Made by a program: the position numbers and the translations under genes. This document shows, piece by piece, positions 1 to 8,615 of a stretch of 64,000 bases of DNA. The stretch is from a bacterium (GTDB taxonomy: Bacteria > SAR324 > XYD2-FULL-50-16): positions 33,802 to 97,801 of the forward strand of contig JAHJTV010000084.1 of NCBI GenBank assembly GCA_018829445.1, written 5' to 3'. The first letter of the stretch is position 1. Each line of letters opens with the position of its first letter. The notes under the pieces were generated by a model. That model saw nothing but the letters and a program-made list of their open reading frames with translations, had not been told where the DNA came from and did no database searches.

Positions 1-91
1 CGATGGGGATTTTACCGGTACAATCCCCCAAAACAATAGCTAAAGCCAGAAGTATAACGGTTTGTCTTAAACTCCTTCTCCAATCTCCCAT
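1..91 (-). CDS. N-terminus of an exported protein (cut by window start)
   Basis: Reading leftwards from an ATG at 89-91, 30 codons stay open to the window edge. The start is preceded by a strong GGGAGG ribosome binding site a few bases upstream. The peptide begins with a charged stretch (MGDWRRSLRQ) followed by a hydrophobic core (TVILLALAIVLG) and then DCTGK, which is the pattern of a secretion signal. The Cys at residue 24 could be a lipidation site, but the residues before it (LGD) are a poor lipobox. Function cannot be told from 30 residues. It is divergent from the sensor kinase at 547, with about 455 bp between them. Confidence 0.6.
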   Translation of the reverse strand, partial: MGDWRRSLRQTVILLALAIVLGDCTGKIPI

Positions 92-546
92 CAGATCCTC
101 CCTATAAATAAAAATTTATTCAATGTACGGTCAGACTGCTATGTTTCAATATTCTGACAGGCAAGATAACTCCATCAAAGTTTCCCAAACAGCTTTATTG
201 CTGACTGCAGCCTTCACCATTAAATGCGAATAAAATTCACATTTAATGAATTACAGACACTCCCGATTTTGTCAACGGCAAAATGTAAATAGTATTCATC
301 TTTTACAGGATGCATTGTTTTTATGGATTCAGATTTTGATCAGCAAATAACTAAGCAGTGTACAAGATTCGGATAAACGGATTCACATCTTCATTGAATT
401 GTCATAAAAACGAATGACCTGATTTAATTCATCAAACCATGACTTTACTCTAACCGTCTCTTGACGTAGGTTATTAAATAAAGCATAACTCTGTTTACTG
501 CTTATCTCTATTTTGAGATTTCGTTCAATATTGATGAAGGATCGGT
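92..546. other. Intergenic region between divergent genes
   Basis: About 455 bp that separate the exported-protein start on the minus strand from the sensor kinase on the plus strand. It is AT-rich and must hold both promoters, but I see no convincing -35/-10 pair and no open frame worth calling. Nothing else recognised. Confidence 0.5.
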
Positions 547-1554
547 TTGAATAAAAACCTGACTCATGTTGTGATAACAGTTTCAGTACTGGCTTTTTCT
601 CTTTTGCTGGGTGGGGGGCTCAGTCTGATTATCGGACTGAGTTACGATGCCATCATATGGATATCTCCACGCATTATTATTATTGATTCCTTATCATTGG
701 GACTGGCGATTCTAGTCAGCCTTTATTTTAGCCGGTTTCTGGCAGTCAAGACCAGAAGCAAATCTTTGATCTTATTGCTTTCATTCAGTTTGATGCTTGG
801 AGCCGGAATCATATCATTTGCCGGTTTCTTCCTGTCTAATCCCGCTTCGTTTTTATATTCTGATAATCGAACCGTAACTTTTCTACTGGTGAATCTTCTC
901 TTCTTCATCACTATCAATATCATTACCAGTGGCTTTGTCGTTTTTCAACAAACGGTAATCGAGAAAGAGAAAGCCCTGAATGAGGAAAAAGTACTCAAAA
1001 CCCAGATGGAGCTGGAGTTGCTGGCTTCCAAAATAAACCCGCATTTTCTGTTTAATTCACTTAACCTCCTATTATCTCTGTTAAAAACCCCCGACAAGGC
1101 GGAAGAAACAGTGATTAATCTTTCTGAACTGTTGCGCTATCACCTGGATATTGGTGATACAAAGACAGTTTCGTTAAAGTCTGAACTGTCGATGGTTGAA
1201 AAATATCTTTTCATTCAAAAGTTGAGATTCGGAGAAAAGCTTACCTACCAGATCGATTGCCACGGAACCGGAAATATACCACCATTAATTATTCAACCCC
1301 TGGTCGAAAACAGTATCAAACACAATATGGATATAACGGACCACCTTTCAATCTCCCTCAAAATAACAGAAGAAGGAGACCAACTGGTCATATCCATAGC
1401 AGATTCCATGGCCGGTATCCGTCCGGAGATGCTGGGGCAGGGAATAGGGTTGACGGTAACCAAAAAAAGAGTTGAATATTTTGGAGGATCTTTTTTAATA
1501 AAAAACGGGGGGATAGAACTATCTTTTAGTCATGATAAAAACACTAATAGCTGA
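547..1554 (+). CDS. LytS/YehU-type sensor histidine kinase
   Basis: Membrane sensor kinase that should phosphorylate the LytTR regulator encoded next. Residues about 8-30, 40-62, 73-95 and 109-134 are four hydrophobic membrane segments with no obvious periplasmic domain. A short linker follows, then the HisK_LytS-type dimerisation motif KINPHFLFNSLN with phospho-acceptor His166. The ATP-binding domain shows the N box (QPLVENSIKH) and a G-box (GQGIGLTV). The start is TTG, preceded by GAAGGA at 536-541. The gene overlaps the downstream regulator by 23 bp, so the pair is co-transcribed and probably translationally coupled. The stimulus is unknown; the bactofilin-like membrane protein at 2443 is the nearest candidate target. 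Confidence 0.88.
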   Translation: MNKNLTHVVITVSVLAFSLLLGGGLSLIIGLSYDAIIWISPRIIIIDSLSLGLAILVSLYFSRFLAVKTRSKSLILLLSFSLMLGAGIISFAGFFLSNPASFLYSDNRTVTFLLVNLLFFITINIITSGFVVFQQTVIEKEKALNEEKVLKTQMELELLASKINPHFLFNSLNLLLSLLKTPDKAEETVINLSELLRYHLDIGDTKTVSLKSELSMVEKYLFIQKLRFGEKLTYQIDCHGTGNIPPLIIQPLVENSIKHNMDITDHLSISLKITEEGDQLVISIADSMAGIRPEMLGQGIGLTVTKKRVEYFGGSFLIKNGGIELSFSHDKNTNS

Positions 1555-2260
1555 TGATGAACAGCATGCCATTGATCGGTTGAAAGATCTGCTGTCAGAC
1601 TATGAGCAGTTTCAAATTGTGGCAATTGCCAGGGACGGAAGCGAAGCGTTGGAAAAAACGGTATCTTTGAATCCGGAGGTAGCGTTTTTAGATATCAATA
1701 TGCCCGGTGTTTCAGTGTTCAAAACCATCTCATCATTGAATGATCCTCCCCTGATTATTTTTCAGACAGCCCACTCCAAATATGCGACCAATGCCTTTGA
1801 CATCAACGCGCTGGACTATCTGTTGAAACCGATCAGCCGGGAAAGATTCCAGCAGGCTGTCTTGAAGATTTTGGATAAAATGTCCCAGGGCTCGCAAAAA
1901 TCTGCGACGTCGGAATCCCCGGAAAAGGATCAGATAGAGAAGATCTCGGTCAAAACGGAGGGAGTAATTAAGGTTATTCCGGTTGATGATATTCAAAAGA
2001 TCTGTTTTGAAGAGGGGCTCAGTTTCCTTTATACCCGAGAGGGACGTTTTCTATCCGACCATTCTCTGAATTACTTTGAGCAGAAACTGGAAAGCGCAGG
2101 ATTCTTTAGAAGCAGTCGAGCTGCACTGATAAACCTTAATTTTATCACAACAATCAGCAAGGGCTTTAAGGGAGGCTTCTTCATCGAATTAAAAGACGGT
2201 TCAAAGGCGGAATTATCCCGACGAAAAGCTCAAGTACTAAAAAAACTGCTTGATTTTTAG
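1532..2260 (+). CDS. LytTR-family response regulator
   Basis: Two-domain DNA-binding regulator of the LytR/AgrA/AlgR type. The receiver domain spans about residues 2-120, with acidic pocket residues D8 and D9, phosphorylation site Asp54 (FLDINMPG) and the conserved Lys in LLKPI. A linker rich in Ser and Glu leads to a LytTR domain at about 136-240 (ISVKTEGVIKVIPVDDI and the closing SRRKAQVLKKLL). LytTR domains bind direct repeats by beta-strands rather than by a helix-turn-helix. The 23 bp overlap with the kinase gene makes a cognate pair very likely. Typical targets of such pairs are membrane or exported proteins. Confidence 0.9.
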   Translation: MIKTLIADDEQHAIDRLKDLLSDYEQFQIVAIARDGSEALEKTVSLNPEVAFLDINMPGVSVFKTISSLNDPPLIIFQTAHSKYATNAFDINALDYLLKPISRERFQQAVLKILDKMSQGSQKSATSESPEKDQIEKISVKTEGVIKVIPVDDIQKICFEEGLSFLYTREGRFLSDHSLNYFEQKLESAGFFRSSRAALINLNFITTISKGFKGGFFIELKDGSKAELSRRKAQVLKKLLDF

Positions 2261-2442
2261 GCTCATGAACCATTCAACAGGTAAATTGCACCGCTCATCA
2301 TAAAGTCCAGCCACTCATCTTTATTTACTCGCCAGATTCTGTTGCGATCAGCATATGATTACCTATAGATATTTACATAACTTCAATAGCCACTATTGAG
2401 GTCAACAAAACAATAATAGTAGATCACATTGAGGAGGCACAG

Positions 2443-3561
2443 ATGAAAATTAAATCGATATTGTTTTTATGTATTCTGCTGGTAATCGGTGTCAATCTGG
2501 CAGCCGTAGAAGTGAAAGTGGATCATGCGCATTGGGTGGAAACCGAACGGTTTAATGAGGATTACCTGTTTACCGGTAATTATCTTGAGTTTCAAGGTGA
2601 AACCAGGGATCTGTTTGCTTTTGCAGAACAGATAGATTTTTCAGGGAAGTCGTCATTAGCTCTAACAGCCGCTGCCCGTCAGATATATGTTGCTGGAAAC
2701 GTCGGTAATGGTGTTAAAGCAGCCGGTCGGACAATCATAATGAAGGGAACGTCAACGGGAACCAATTTTCTGGGGGCGGAAAGCGTGATTTTTGAGTCGG
2801 AGAGCCAGACAACGGGTGATACGTTTATCGGGGCCAGGCAAATTCTGGTTAAAGGGAAGATATCCGGAGATCTCTATGCAGGGGCTGGTGAAGTGTCAAT
2901 TCAAAATGAAATTCACGGTAATGTTAAAGTTTATGCCGGGCAATTGAAGATTGAGGAAACCGGAAAAATCATCGGAAATCTGATCTATTATTCCGATCAT
3001 CCGCTTAGCATAGAAGAGGCAGCACGGGTTACAGGCAATATAACATTTGAAAAAAAGGAAGGAGGGTTTTTCGATGACACTTATACTGATGACATTTTTA
3101 ATGGAACCCTCATATTCTCTATACTTTTCAAGTTGTCTTTTGCAATTCTGGGATTTTTGCTACTGCTGTTTCCTGCTACTCGGTTTTTAGAGAAACGGTT
3201 GACTCATAAACAGATACTGTCGCACTCTCTTTGGGGTCTGATTCCAATATTCATTTATCCGACAGCGTTTGTAATTTCAATCCTTTTGGTAATAACGATT
3301 CCCCTTGCCGTTTCACTGCTTTTTGCCTTTGTTCCTGTGCTCTTTGTCACAAAAATCATCGGTATTACTGCAATTGGAGGATTTATCACCAATGCCCTGG
3401 ATCTTAGAACAAAAAGTCGTTACCTGTTCTTTCTGATCGGAATAATCCTCTACTCTTTGCTGAGCTTGATTCCAGTATTCGGATTCCTGCTGATGGTTTT
3501 TGTTTCAGCTATAGGTTGCGGAATCGTCTTATCAGCATTATTACAAAAGCGATTCGTTTAA
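2443..3561 (+). CDS. Exported bactofilin-like/polymer-forming domain protein with C-terminal membrane helices
   Basis: 372-residue membrane protein of unknown role. Residues 1-20 form a signal peptide. Residues about 50-205 are a repetitive beta-helix-like segment of short Gly-rich repeats (GDLYAGAGEVSIQNEIHGNV, AGQLKIEETGKIIGNL), the pattern of polymer-forming cytoskeletal/bactofilin proteins. Residues about 225-370 hold three or four membrane helices. Cytoplasmic bactofilins lack signal peptides, so here the repeat domain should lie in the periplasm and be tethered by the C-terminal helices. The start has a strong GAGGAGG site. It lies 182 bp after the LytTR pair and could be its target. 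The function is inferred only from fold-like sequence pattern. Confidence 0.75.
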   Translation: MKIKSILFLCILLVIGVNLAAVEVKVDHAHWVETERFNEDYLFTGNYLEFQGETRDLFAFAEQIDFSGKSSLALTAAARQIYVAGNVGNGVKAAGRTIIMKGTSTGTNFLGAESVIFESESQTTGDTFIGARQILVKGKISGDLYAGAGEVSIQNEIHGNVKVYAGQLKIEETGKIIGNLIYYSDHPLSIEEAARVTGNITFEKKEGGFFDDTYTDDIFNGTLIFSILFKLSFAILGFLLLLFPATRFLEKRLTHKQILSHSLWGLIPIFIYPTAFVISILLVITIPLAVSLLFAFVPVLFVTKIIGITAIGGFITNALDLRTKSRYLFFLIGIILYSLLSLIPVFGFLLMVFVSAIGCGIVLSALLQKRFV

Positions 3562-3580
3562 ACCAGAACATTATCCAAAA

Positions 3581-3600
3581 GGCGGCCACGTAGAGCCGCC
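3581..3600. repeat. Short GC-rich inverted repeat
   Basis: GGCGGC (3581-3586) and GCCGCC (3595-3600) can form a six-pair stem with an eight-base loop, 20 bp after the stop of the bactofilin-like gene. A mixed T-rich stretch (3608-3615) follows, so it may act as a weak terminator or be a dispersed intergenic repeat. The high GC content stands out from its AT-rich surroundings. Confidence 0.3.
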
Positions 3601-3734
3601 CTACCGTTATTTTTCGATCAAACCCGGGATTATGGTAGACTGGGATTATGTTCCCATAAAGATATCTTGAAAACAGTCTCCAGTATCACCGATGGTATTT
3701 TAGTACTAAATTTTTGTAATAATAGGATGTTATA

Positions 3735-4547
3735 ATGACAAAGCGAGTCGGAATTTTATATTTCTCCCCAACCAGTTCTACCAGATCAATCTGCAGTGCA
3801 ATTTCTTCGGGGATGGGGGTTGAAGAGCCGCAGTTTTTTAATATGACTATTCCTGAGTTGCGGACTGATCTTATTGCTAATGCAGGTGCAGATTTAAATA
3901 TGATGGATCATCTGATCATCGGATCTCCTGTCTATTCCGGCAAGTTACCGTCTCAGGTTATCGACTGCATTAAGGCCATCGGTGGAAAAAGAACGAAATG
4001 CAGTGCTGTTGTTGTCTATGGAAATCGTGACTATGGCATCGCTCTACATAATATGGTGGATTTACTTTCCCAAAATGGTTTTGAGGTTGTTGGTGCAGGA
4101 GCTTTTATCGGACAACATTCCTATTCGGATCTGGTTCCGGTTGCTATGGGTCGTCCGGATAAATCTGATATAGAGTTGGCACAGGCGTTTGGGAAAAAGT
4201 GTGCGGGAACCCTAAACAGGCTGGATCTCAATAAGATTCCGGTTCAAATGGACAGATTTGCAAAATCGGAAAAGTATTCGGCAATTAAACCTTCCTACCT
4301 GGAAAAACGATGTCTTCAATGCGGCAAGTGCACAAAAGCCTGTCCGCTGGGATTGATATTGTTCGAAACAGGTATTGTCATGACTCAAAAATCGGAAAAG
4401 CAATGCATTGGGTGTATGGCGTGTGTTCAGCATTGCAAGCCAAAAGCACGAACACTTAAAACCAATCCGTTTGTAAAAGTTATCATGAAAGGAATATTAA
4501 AAGAGGCGCTGCAAAATAGAAAAGAACCTTTAATGATTTTTGGCTGA
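3735..4547 (+). CDS. EFR1-type flavodoxin/ferredoxin fusion protein
   Basis: 270-residue soluble electron-transfer protein. The N-terminal half (about 1-160) is flavodoxin-like, with the FMN phosphate loop SPTSSTRS near residue 11 and IIGSPVYSGKLP near residue 62. The C-terminal part (about 190-245) carries two 4Fe-4S clusters: CLQCGKCTKACP and CIGCMACVQHC. This arrangement is that of EFR1-family ferrodoxins found in anaerobes and facultative anaerobes. The physiological partner is unknown. AGGA lies about 8 bp before the ATG. It is transcribed convergently with the SUI1 gene, with only 5 bp between the stop codons. Confidence 0.85.
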   Translation: MTKRVGILYFSPTSSTRSICSAISSGMGVEEPQFFNMTIPELRTDLIANAGADLNMMDHLIIGSPVYSGKLPSQVIDCIKAIGGKRTKCSAVVVYGNRDYGIALHNMVDLLSQNGFEVVGAGAFIGQHSYSDLVPVAMGRPDKSDIELAQAFGKKCAGTLNRLDLNKIPVQMDRFAKSEKYSAIKPSYLEKRCLQCGKCTKACPLGLILFETGIVMTQKSEKQCIGCMACVQHCKPKARTLKTNPFVKVIMKGILKEALQNRKEPLMIFG

Positions 4548-4552
4548 AACAG

Positions 4553-4915
4553 CTAACCTCCGGAGCGTTTAACAGTCCATCCCATTTTTTGTAACTGTTC
4601 CATCAGCAGATCCCGCTTGTCGCCTTGGATCTCAATTATTCCCTCTTTGATGCTGCCGCCGACACCACAGATCTTTTTGAGTTTTTTGGCAAGTTCCGTT
4701 AATTCCTGGTGGGGAAGAGGAACACCGCTTATCAGCGTGACTCCTTTTCCCTTGCGACCTTTGGTCTCACGACTGACTCTGACGATTCCGTCTCCTGCGG
4801 GCATCTGTTTTTGGTTGCAGATGCAGTTGGAAATTGGTTTATTACAGACAGGACACATCTTGCCCTGGTCGGTTGAGAAGACTATTCCATTGTTTTCAAG
4901 ATTTTTTCGGGACAT
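4553..4915 (-). CDS. yciH: SUI1/YciH-family translation factor
   Basis: Small eIF1-like protein. The N-terminus carries a CPVCNKPISNCIC cysteine cluster, which could bind zinc. The SUI1 fold follows: VRVSRETKGRKGKGVTLISG, then KICGVGGSIKEGIIEIQGD and a C-terminal LQKMGWTVKRSGG. These are the conserved blocks of bacterial YciH, which can influence start-site selection and initiation fidelity. I chose the ATG at 4913-4915 (MSRKNLE). An upstream in-frame TTG at 4931-4933 would add six residues, and neither has a good ribosome binding site. Convergent with the flavodoxin/ferredoxin gene. Confidence 0.85.
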   Translation of the reverse strand: MSRKNLENNGIVFSTDQGKMCPVCNKPISNCICNQKQMPAGDGIVRVSRETKGRKGKGVTLISGVPLPHQELTELAKKLKKICGVGGSIKEGIIEIQGDKRDLLMEQLQKMGWTVKRSGG

Positions 4916-5058
4916 CGATTTTTTATTCTGCAAAAGGTGAAAAAGTCATAATTTGACAATACAATTAACATACATCCCTTTCAAAAGGCGATGTGAAGCT
5001 TCCCAACTGATCTTTATCTTTTTTTGGTTCAAAAGATTCTAATAAAGGATGCAAGGAA

Positions 5059-5505
5059 TCATCTTTCCCAGGATTGAATTTCAATGATGTTCCCCTCAGG
5101 ATCGCGGAAATAGACAAATACCAGGGTTCCCAATCCTTCAATCAATTTCCTGGTGATTTTTCCTAAATTGGAAGCCCCCATGTTTAATGCAGCACTCAAT
5201 GTCGTTTCAACATCGTCGACTTCAAAGGCGATATGACTGAACCCTCTGGAATTTGCAAAAACAGGTTCATGCTCGTCAATTTCTTCATAGGTAAAAATTT
5301 CCAGGGTCGGAGCTTCAGTACCATGACCCGGCAATAGCAGGTGTACTCCCTTCAGTTTCGCCTGGGTCAAACCGGTTGCCTGATCCAGCCAATCGCCCGA
5401 GAGATCTCTTTCGGGCGGTTTGACTGTACAGTTAAAAATCTTGATATAAAAGTCAGCCAATGTTTTCCAGTCTTTGGCAACAATATTTGTGTGAGTGAAT
5501 TTCAT
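5059..5505 (-). CDS. VOC-family (glyoxalase/dioxygenase fold) protein
   Basis: 148-residue vicinal-oxygen-chelate protein. Candidate metal ligands are the N-terminal His in KFTHTNIVAKD, the His in GFSHIAFEVDD and the Glu of FRDPEGNIIEIQSW at the end. The two beta-alpha-beta modules are visible at about 1-60 and 90-147. VOC proteins include glyoxalases, ring-cleaving dioxygenases and resistance proteins; nothing here narrows the substrate. GGAAC precedes the ATG. The EamA transporter lies immediately upstream on the same strand (41 bp gap), so the two may be co-transcribed. Confidence 0.8.
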   Translation of the reverse strand: MKFTHTNIVAKDWKTLADFYIKIFNCTVKPPERDLSGDWLDQATGLTQAKLKGVHLLLPGHGTEAPTLEIFTYEEIDEHEPVFANSRGFSHIAFEVDDVETTLSAALNMGASNLGKITRKLIEGLGTLVFVYFRDPEGNIIEIQSWER

Positions 5506-5546
5506 ACGTTCCTCTTTTTGTTAAGAAGTTAAACCTGTAATCACTG

Positions 5547-6428
5547 CTATCGGGTTGAACCCGGTTTCTTATGCACCAATATATTCCCTATAAGAATAAT
5601 AACCACCCCGACCAAGGCGGAGATGGTCCATTGATATCCTTCGAACATTGTGGAAAGTGATAGAGCAACCAGTGGAAAAAGAACGGTGGCATAGGCAGAT
5701 CGTTCAGCTGTAATTCTGCCAAGCAGGGCGAAGTAAGCAGCAAAGGCTACAATAGACCCAATAATCGAAAGATAGAGCAAGGAGACAACATAGGGTAAAT
5801 GCGGATCAAAGGTAAAGGTACGACCACTACCAAACAAAAACAGGGTTAGGAGCAAAGTTCCGTAAAACATGGACCAGGAGGTGTTGCCACATACCGAGAA
5901 CCCCATCAAACGATTTCGGGCTGAAACGATGCTTCCTGCTGAAAAAGAGAGTGTACCGCCAATGCTGAGAAGTACTCCGAATAATACACCTGATTGTATG
6001 GATAATGTCAGCAATTCCTCGAAAAAAATGCAGCCAATACCCAAAATTCCTAATAATGCTCCAAAAACGACTCGTGATGAAGGACGCTGATTAGTCAATA
6101 CCGAATTAATAATCATCGTCATAGCGGAAGCTGTGGAAAAGATCACAGCGATTAATCCGGTCGTCAGGTATGCGGCCGCATGATAGAACAGGAAGAAATT
6201 GGTTGAGAAAATAAGAGCCCCCTGTAAGGCCATAAAAAAGTGCTCTCTCACCGAAAATCGAAGCGGCAGGCGTCTAAGAACTGTCCAGGTGAACATTAAA
6301 AGTGCGGCCAGACCAATTCTATAGGCAACAGAAGCTTCCGGTGGAACAATTCCTACCTGGTACCTTACTGCAAGCCAGGTGGAACCCCAGATCAAAACCA
6401 CAGTAACATATAGTAGTGATGTTATCAT
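5547..6428 (-). CDS. EamA/DMT-superfamily transporter
   Basis: 293-residue drug/metabolite transporter with about ten hydrophobic helices arranged as two EamA repeats (roughly 1-140 and 145-285). The opening VTVVLIWGSTWLAVRYQVGI is the characteristic first helix of the family. Members export amino acids, nucleobases or other small metabolites; the substrate is not predictable. AGAGGT precedes the ATG at a good distance. It precedes the VOC gene in the same direction. Confidence 0.85.
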   Translation of the reverse strand: MITSLLYVTVVLIWGSTWLAVRYQVGIVPPEASVAYRIGLAALLMFTWTVLRRLPLRFSVREHFFMALQGALIFSTNFFLFYHAAAYLTTGLIAVIFSTASAMTMIINSVLTNQRPSSRVVFGALLGILGIGCIFFEELLTLSIQSGVLFGVLLSIGGTLSFSAGSIVSARNRLMGFSVCGNTSWSMFYGTLLLTLFLFGSGRTFTFDPHLPYVVSLLYLSIIGSIVAFAAYFALLGRITAERSAYATVLFPLVALSLSTMFEGYQWTISALVGVVIILIGNILVHKKPGSTR

Positions 6429-6718
6429 GATATACCTCTGAGAAAGCTCAAAAAGAATAGTTATTTGAATTGCGTCTTGTCGTAACGAAATATGAATTCA
6501 ATATAGCATTTCAACTTATTTTGGCAACAGGTATGGTAAATTCAAGAGCTGTAAGGGAGATATAAATGGACCAACAAATAGACACGGAAGTCACAATATT
6601 CCAGATAGGTAGAAATGGCTTGACAGAAATGCACAGTCAATAGAAGATTAAGACCAGAGTTTCAAGTAGATTAAACCCGATGAAAATCCTGTGACATAAT
6701 TATAATGAGTTAACAAAA

Positions 6719-6919
6719 ATGGCTAATGGCATTGTAAAATGGTTTAGTGATAAAAAAGGTTTTGGATTCATTGAACAGGCAAGTGGCCCTGATGTATTTG
6801 TACATCATTCAAATATTAAAGCGAGCGGTTTTAAATCGCTTAAAGAAGGCGATCGTGTTACCTTTGATATTGAAGAAGGGAAGAAAGGACCCACGGCAAT
6901 TAATGTGACAGCAGAATAA
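6719..6919 (+). CDS. Cold-shock protein (CspA family)
   Basis: 66-residue single-domain nucleic-acid-binding protein. Both RNA-binding motifs are present: KGFGFIEQ (RNP1) and DVFVHHS (RNP2), starting from the usual NGIVKWFSDKK. Such proteins act as RNA chaperones. A TTGACA at 6620-6625 could be the -35 box of a promoter that would leave a leader of about 70 nt, as is usual for csp genes, but its -10 box is poor. A TATAAT at 6701-6706 lies too close to the start and has no -35 partner. No strong ribosome binding site is visible. Confidence 0.93.
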   Translation: MANGIVKWFSDKKGFGFIEQASGPDVFVHHSNIKASGFKSLKEGDRVTFDIEEGKKGPTAINVTAE

Positions 6920-7076
6920 TACATTTGATTTGTGGTCCTCACCCCGATTTGAGCTAAAGCCCAATAGCAGCAGTACGGAATAACAGAAAACCCGGGTTAG
7001 TTTTATAAGTACTTTTTGTGCCTGCTTTGGGTTTTTGGCAATAAGTATCGCAGGATATATCAAGAAGGGGTGACTT

Positions 7077-7754
7077 ATGGACGCGGTTGATAATAGGGAG
7101 TTTGCTGCAGAATACAGCAAGTGCGGAATTGATCTCTTGAATACTCGAGGGGCCAATTTTGTTAAAATTGTTTATTCGTCTGTAGATGAAGTGGTCAGTT
7201 GTGAAATCAATCGATTATGTGCCGAAGAAGGTGTCATTCCAACCTGTAAGGCTGGCTGTTTCCATTGTTGCGGACAACACATCCTGACGAGCATAACAGA
7301 AGCTCAGGCCTTAGCACATTATATCAAGTATAGTTTTACCCAAGACCAGATTGAAAAGCTCAGGTTGCGCACGCAACAGTGGCACGAGTGGGATGAGACC
7401 AGGCGAAGCTGTTCCACCCTGACTGACGGGCAATCTGATTTTTCTGCTTATTGTTATTGCCCCATGTTGGTAAAAGGTGAATGCAGTGCCTATTCCATGA
7501 GGCCCCTCATATGCCGAACTCATTTTGTCAGTTCGGATTCTCCGGCTTGTCGTCCATTCCAAGATCCAGAATCAATCAATGATAATCCGGTGGCTCTTGC
7601 TTCAGTTTTAGCAGCGACGAGTCCATTTTCGATTATGATAAGAGAGCATATTGAAAATGCCGGACTGAATTTTTATGGTTCACTCATGCTACTTCCTCAC
7701 TGGTTAGCCATTGAGATGGACTGGGACTTCGCCACAACTCCGCAAATGAAATAG
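7077..7754 (+). CDS. YkgJ-family cysteine-cluster protein
   Basis: 225-residue protein with the zinc/iron-chelating CxxCxxCC-type cluster CKAGCFHCC near residue 56 and a second block of cysteines (CPMLVKGECSAYSMRPLICR) near residue 130. This spacing is that of the YkgJ/Fe-S oxidoreductase-like family, whose biochemical role is poorly defined; metal binding is the safest inference. AAGGGG lies about 7 bp before the ATG. It stands alone between the cold-shock gene and the Api92-like gene. Confidence 0.8.
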   Translation: MDAVDNREFAAEYSKCGIDLLNTRGANFVKIVYSSVDEVVSCEINRLCAEEGVIPTCKAGCFHCCGQHILTSITEAQALAHYIKYSFTQDQIEKLRLRTQQWHEWDETRRSCSTLTDGQSDFSAYCYCPMLVKGECSAYSMRPLICRTHFVSSDSPACRPFQDPESINDNPVALASVLAATSPFSIMIREHIENAGLNFYGSLMLLPHWLAIEMDWDFATTPQMK

Positions 7755-7916
7755 AACAAGGTCTCCGGTAGCCAATTATAAGTGTGGGGCGACTTCAACG
7801 TTTATTGTCTTATGATTTTTTGTATATTCGAAGAGGAGACTCTTATAACCAGTTCGACAAATACTCTGCATCAAGTTAACGCTAAAGTGATACACTGAAT
7901 TAAGAATTGAATTGCT

Positions 7917-8558
7917 ATGACTCAATACGTAACCAATCGATTATACTTTAAAACGAATTCAAAAACCATTCTGATTTATCTAAAATCCAAGGCTTTAGGA
8001 AGTGATAGTCCTGACCTGTTTTCATTAAATTCCATCAAAATGACGCCAGTGGAGTTGATTTTGCCGTTGACCAATGAAATAAGAACTCTCTCTATCATGA
8101 ACGCCGATCGGCCGTCCCTTAGTGAACCGGCCGGTCAAATTGCATTATCAAATCTATTTGATGGTCAGGAGAAAAAGGAGAATCCGTCCGAAATTCAAAA
8201 GGCTATCGGATCGATGAAAGGATCTTTACAAAAGGTAGAAACGGAAAAAGGTAAGATGGATTATGAGGTGTTTGAAAAGGCTTTATCCAATTATGAGCAG
8301 ACCCGGTTTTTTTCGTTTTATGATTGGCGATTGGCCCATTGGGGAGTTGTTGACGATATTCACTCTGTTGTTGAATCCACCTTTAAGAGACCCACCACCT
8401 GTATCGAATTTGAAACCACCTGGGTTCCACCAATGAAGGCATTAAACAATCTGGCCAACACCTTTCCATCGGTCAGATTTGAACTTCAATCCCGTTATAA
8501 TTCCTCAGATCCCTGGGAAAAGACTGAGCTGTTTCCGGCTATACCTTTCGGTTATTAG
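7917..8558 (+). CDS. Api92-like/DUF1281-type protein
   Basis: 213-residue protein with no catalytic motif. The opening YVTNRLYFKTNSKTILIYL and the later blocks FYDWRLAHWGVVDDI, IEFETTWVPPMKALNNLAN and FPSVRFELQ match the pattern of the phage Api92/DUF1281 ferredoxin-fold family (a strand-rich start, a WxxxxWG block, then a WxPP block). The middle (about 80-110) is a charged low-complexity insert. The family is common on phages and plasmids, but no other phage gene is adjacent. No clear ribosome binding site precedes the ATG. The family assignment is from memory of motif pattern only. Confidence 0.55.
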   Translation: MTQYVTNRLYFKTNSKTILIYLKSKALGSDSPDLFSLNSIKMTPVELILPLTNEIRTLSIMNADRPSLSEPAGQIALSNLFDGQEKKENPSEIQKAIGSMKGSLQKVETEKGKMDYEVFEKALSNYEQTRFFSFYDWRLAHWGVVDDIHSVVESTFKRPTTCIEFETTWVPPMKALNNLANTFPSVRFELQSRYNSSDPWEKTELFPAIPFGY

Positions 8559-8615
8559 ACGATTCAGTTACAGTAGTGATTTGGAGAATGCTGATGTTGA
8601 TCTTTCCTGGCTGGT

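Noticed and set aside
6701..6706. TATAAT as the -10 box of the cold-shock gene
   Set aside because: No -35 box at proper distance, and transcription would begin almost at the start codon.
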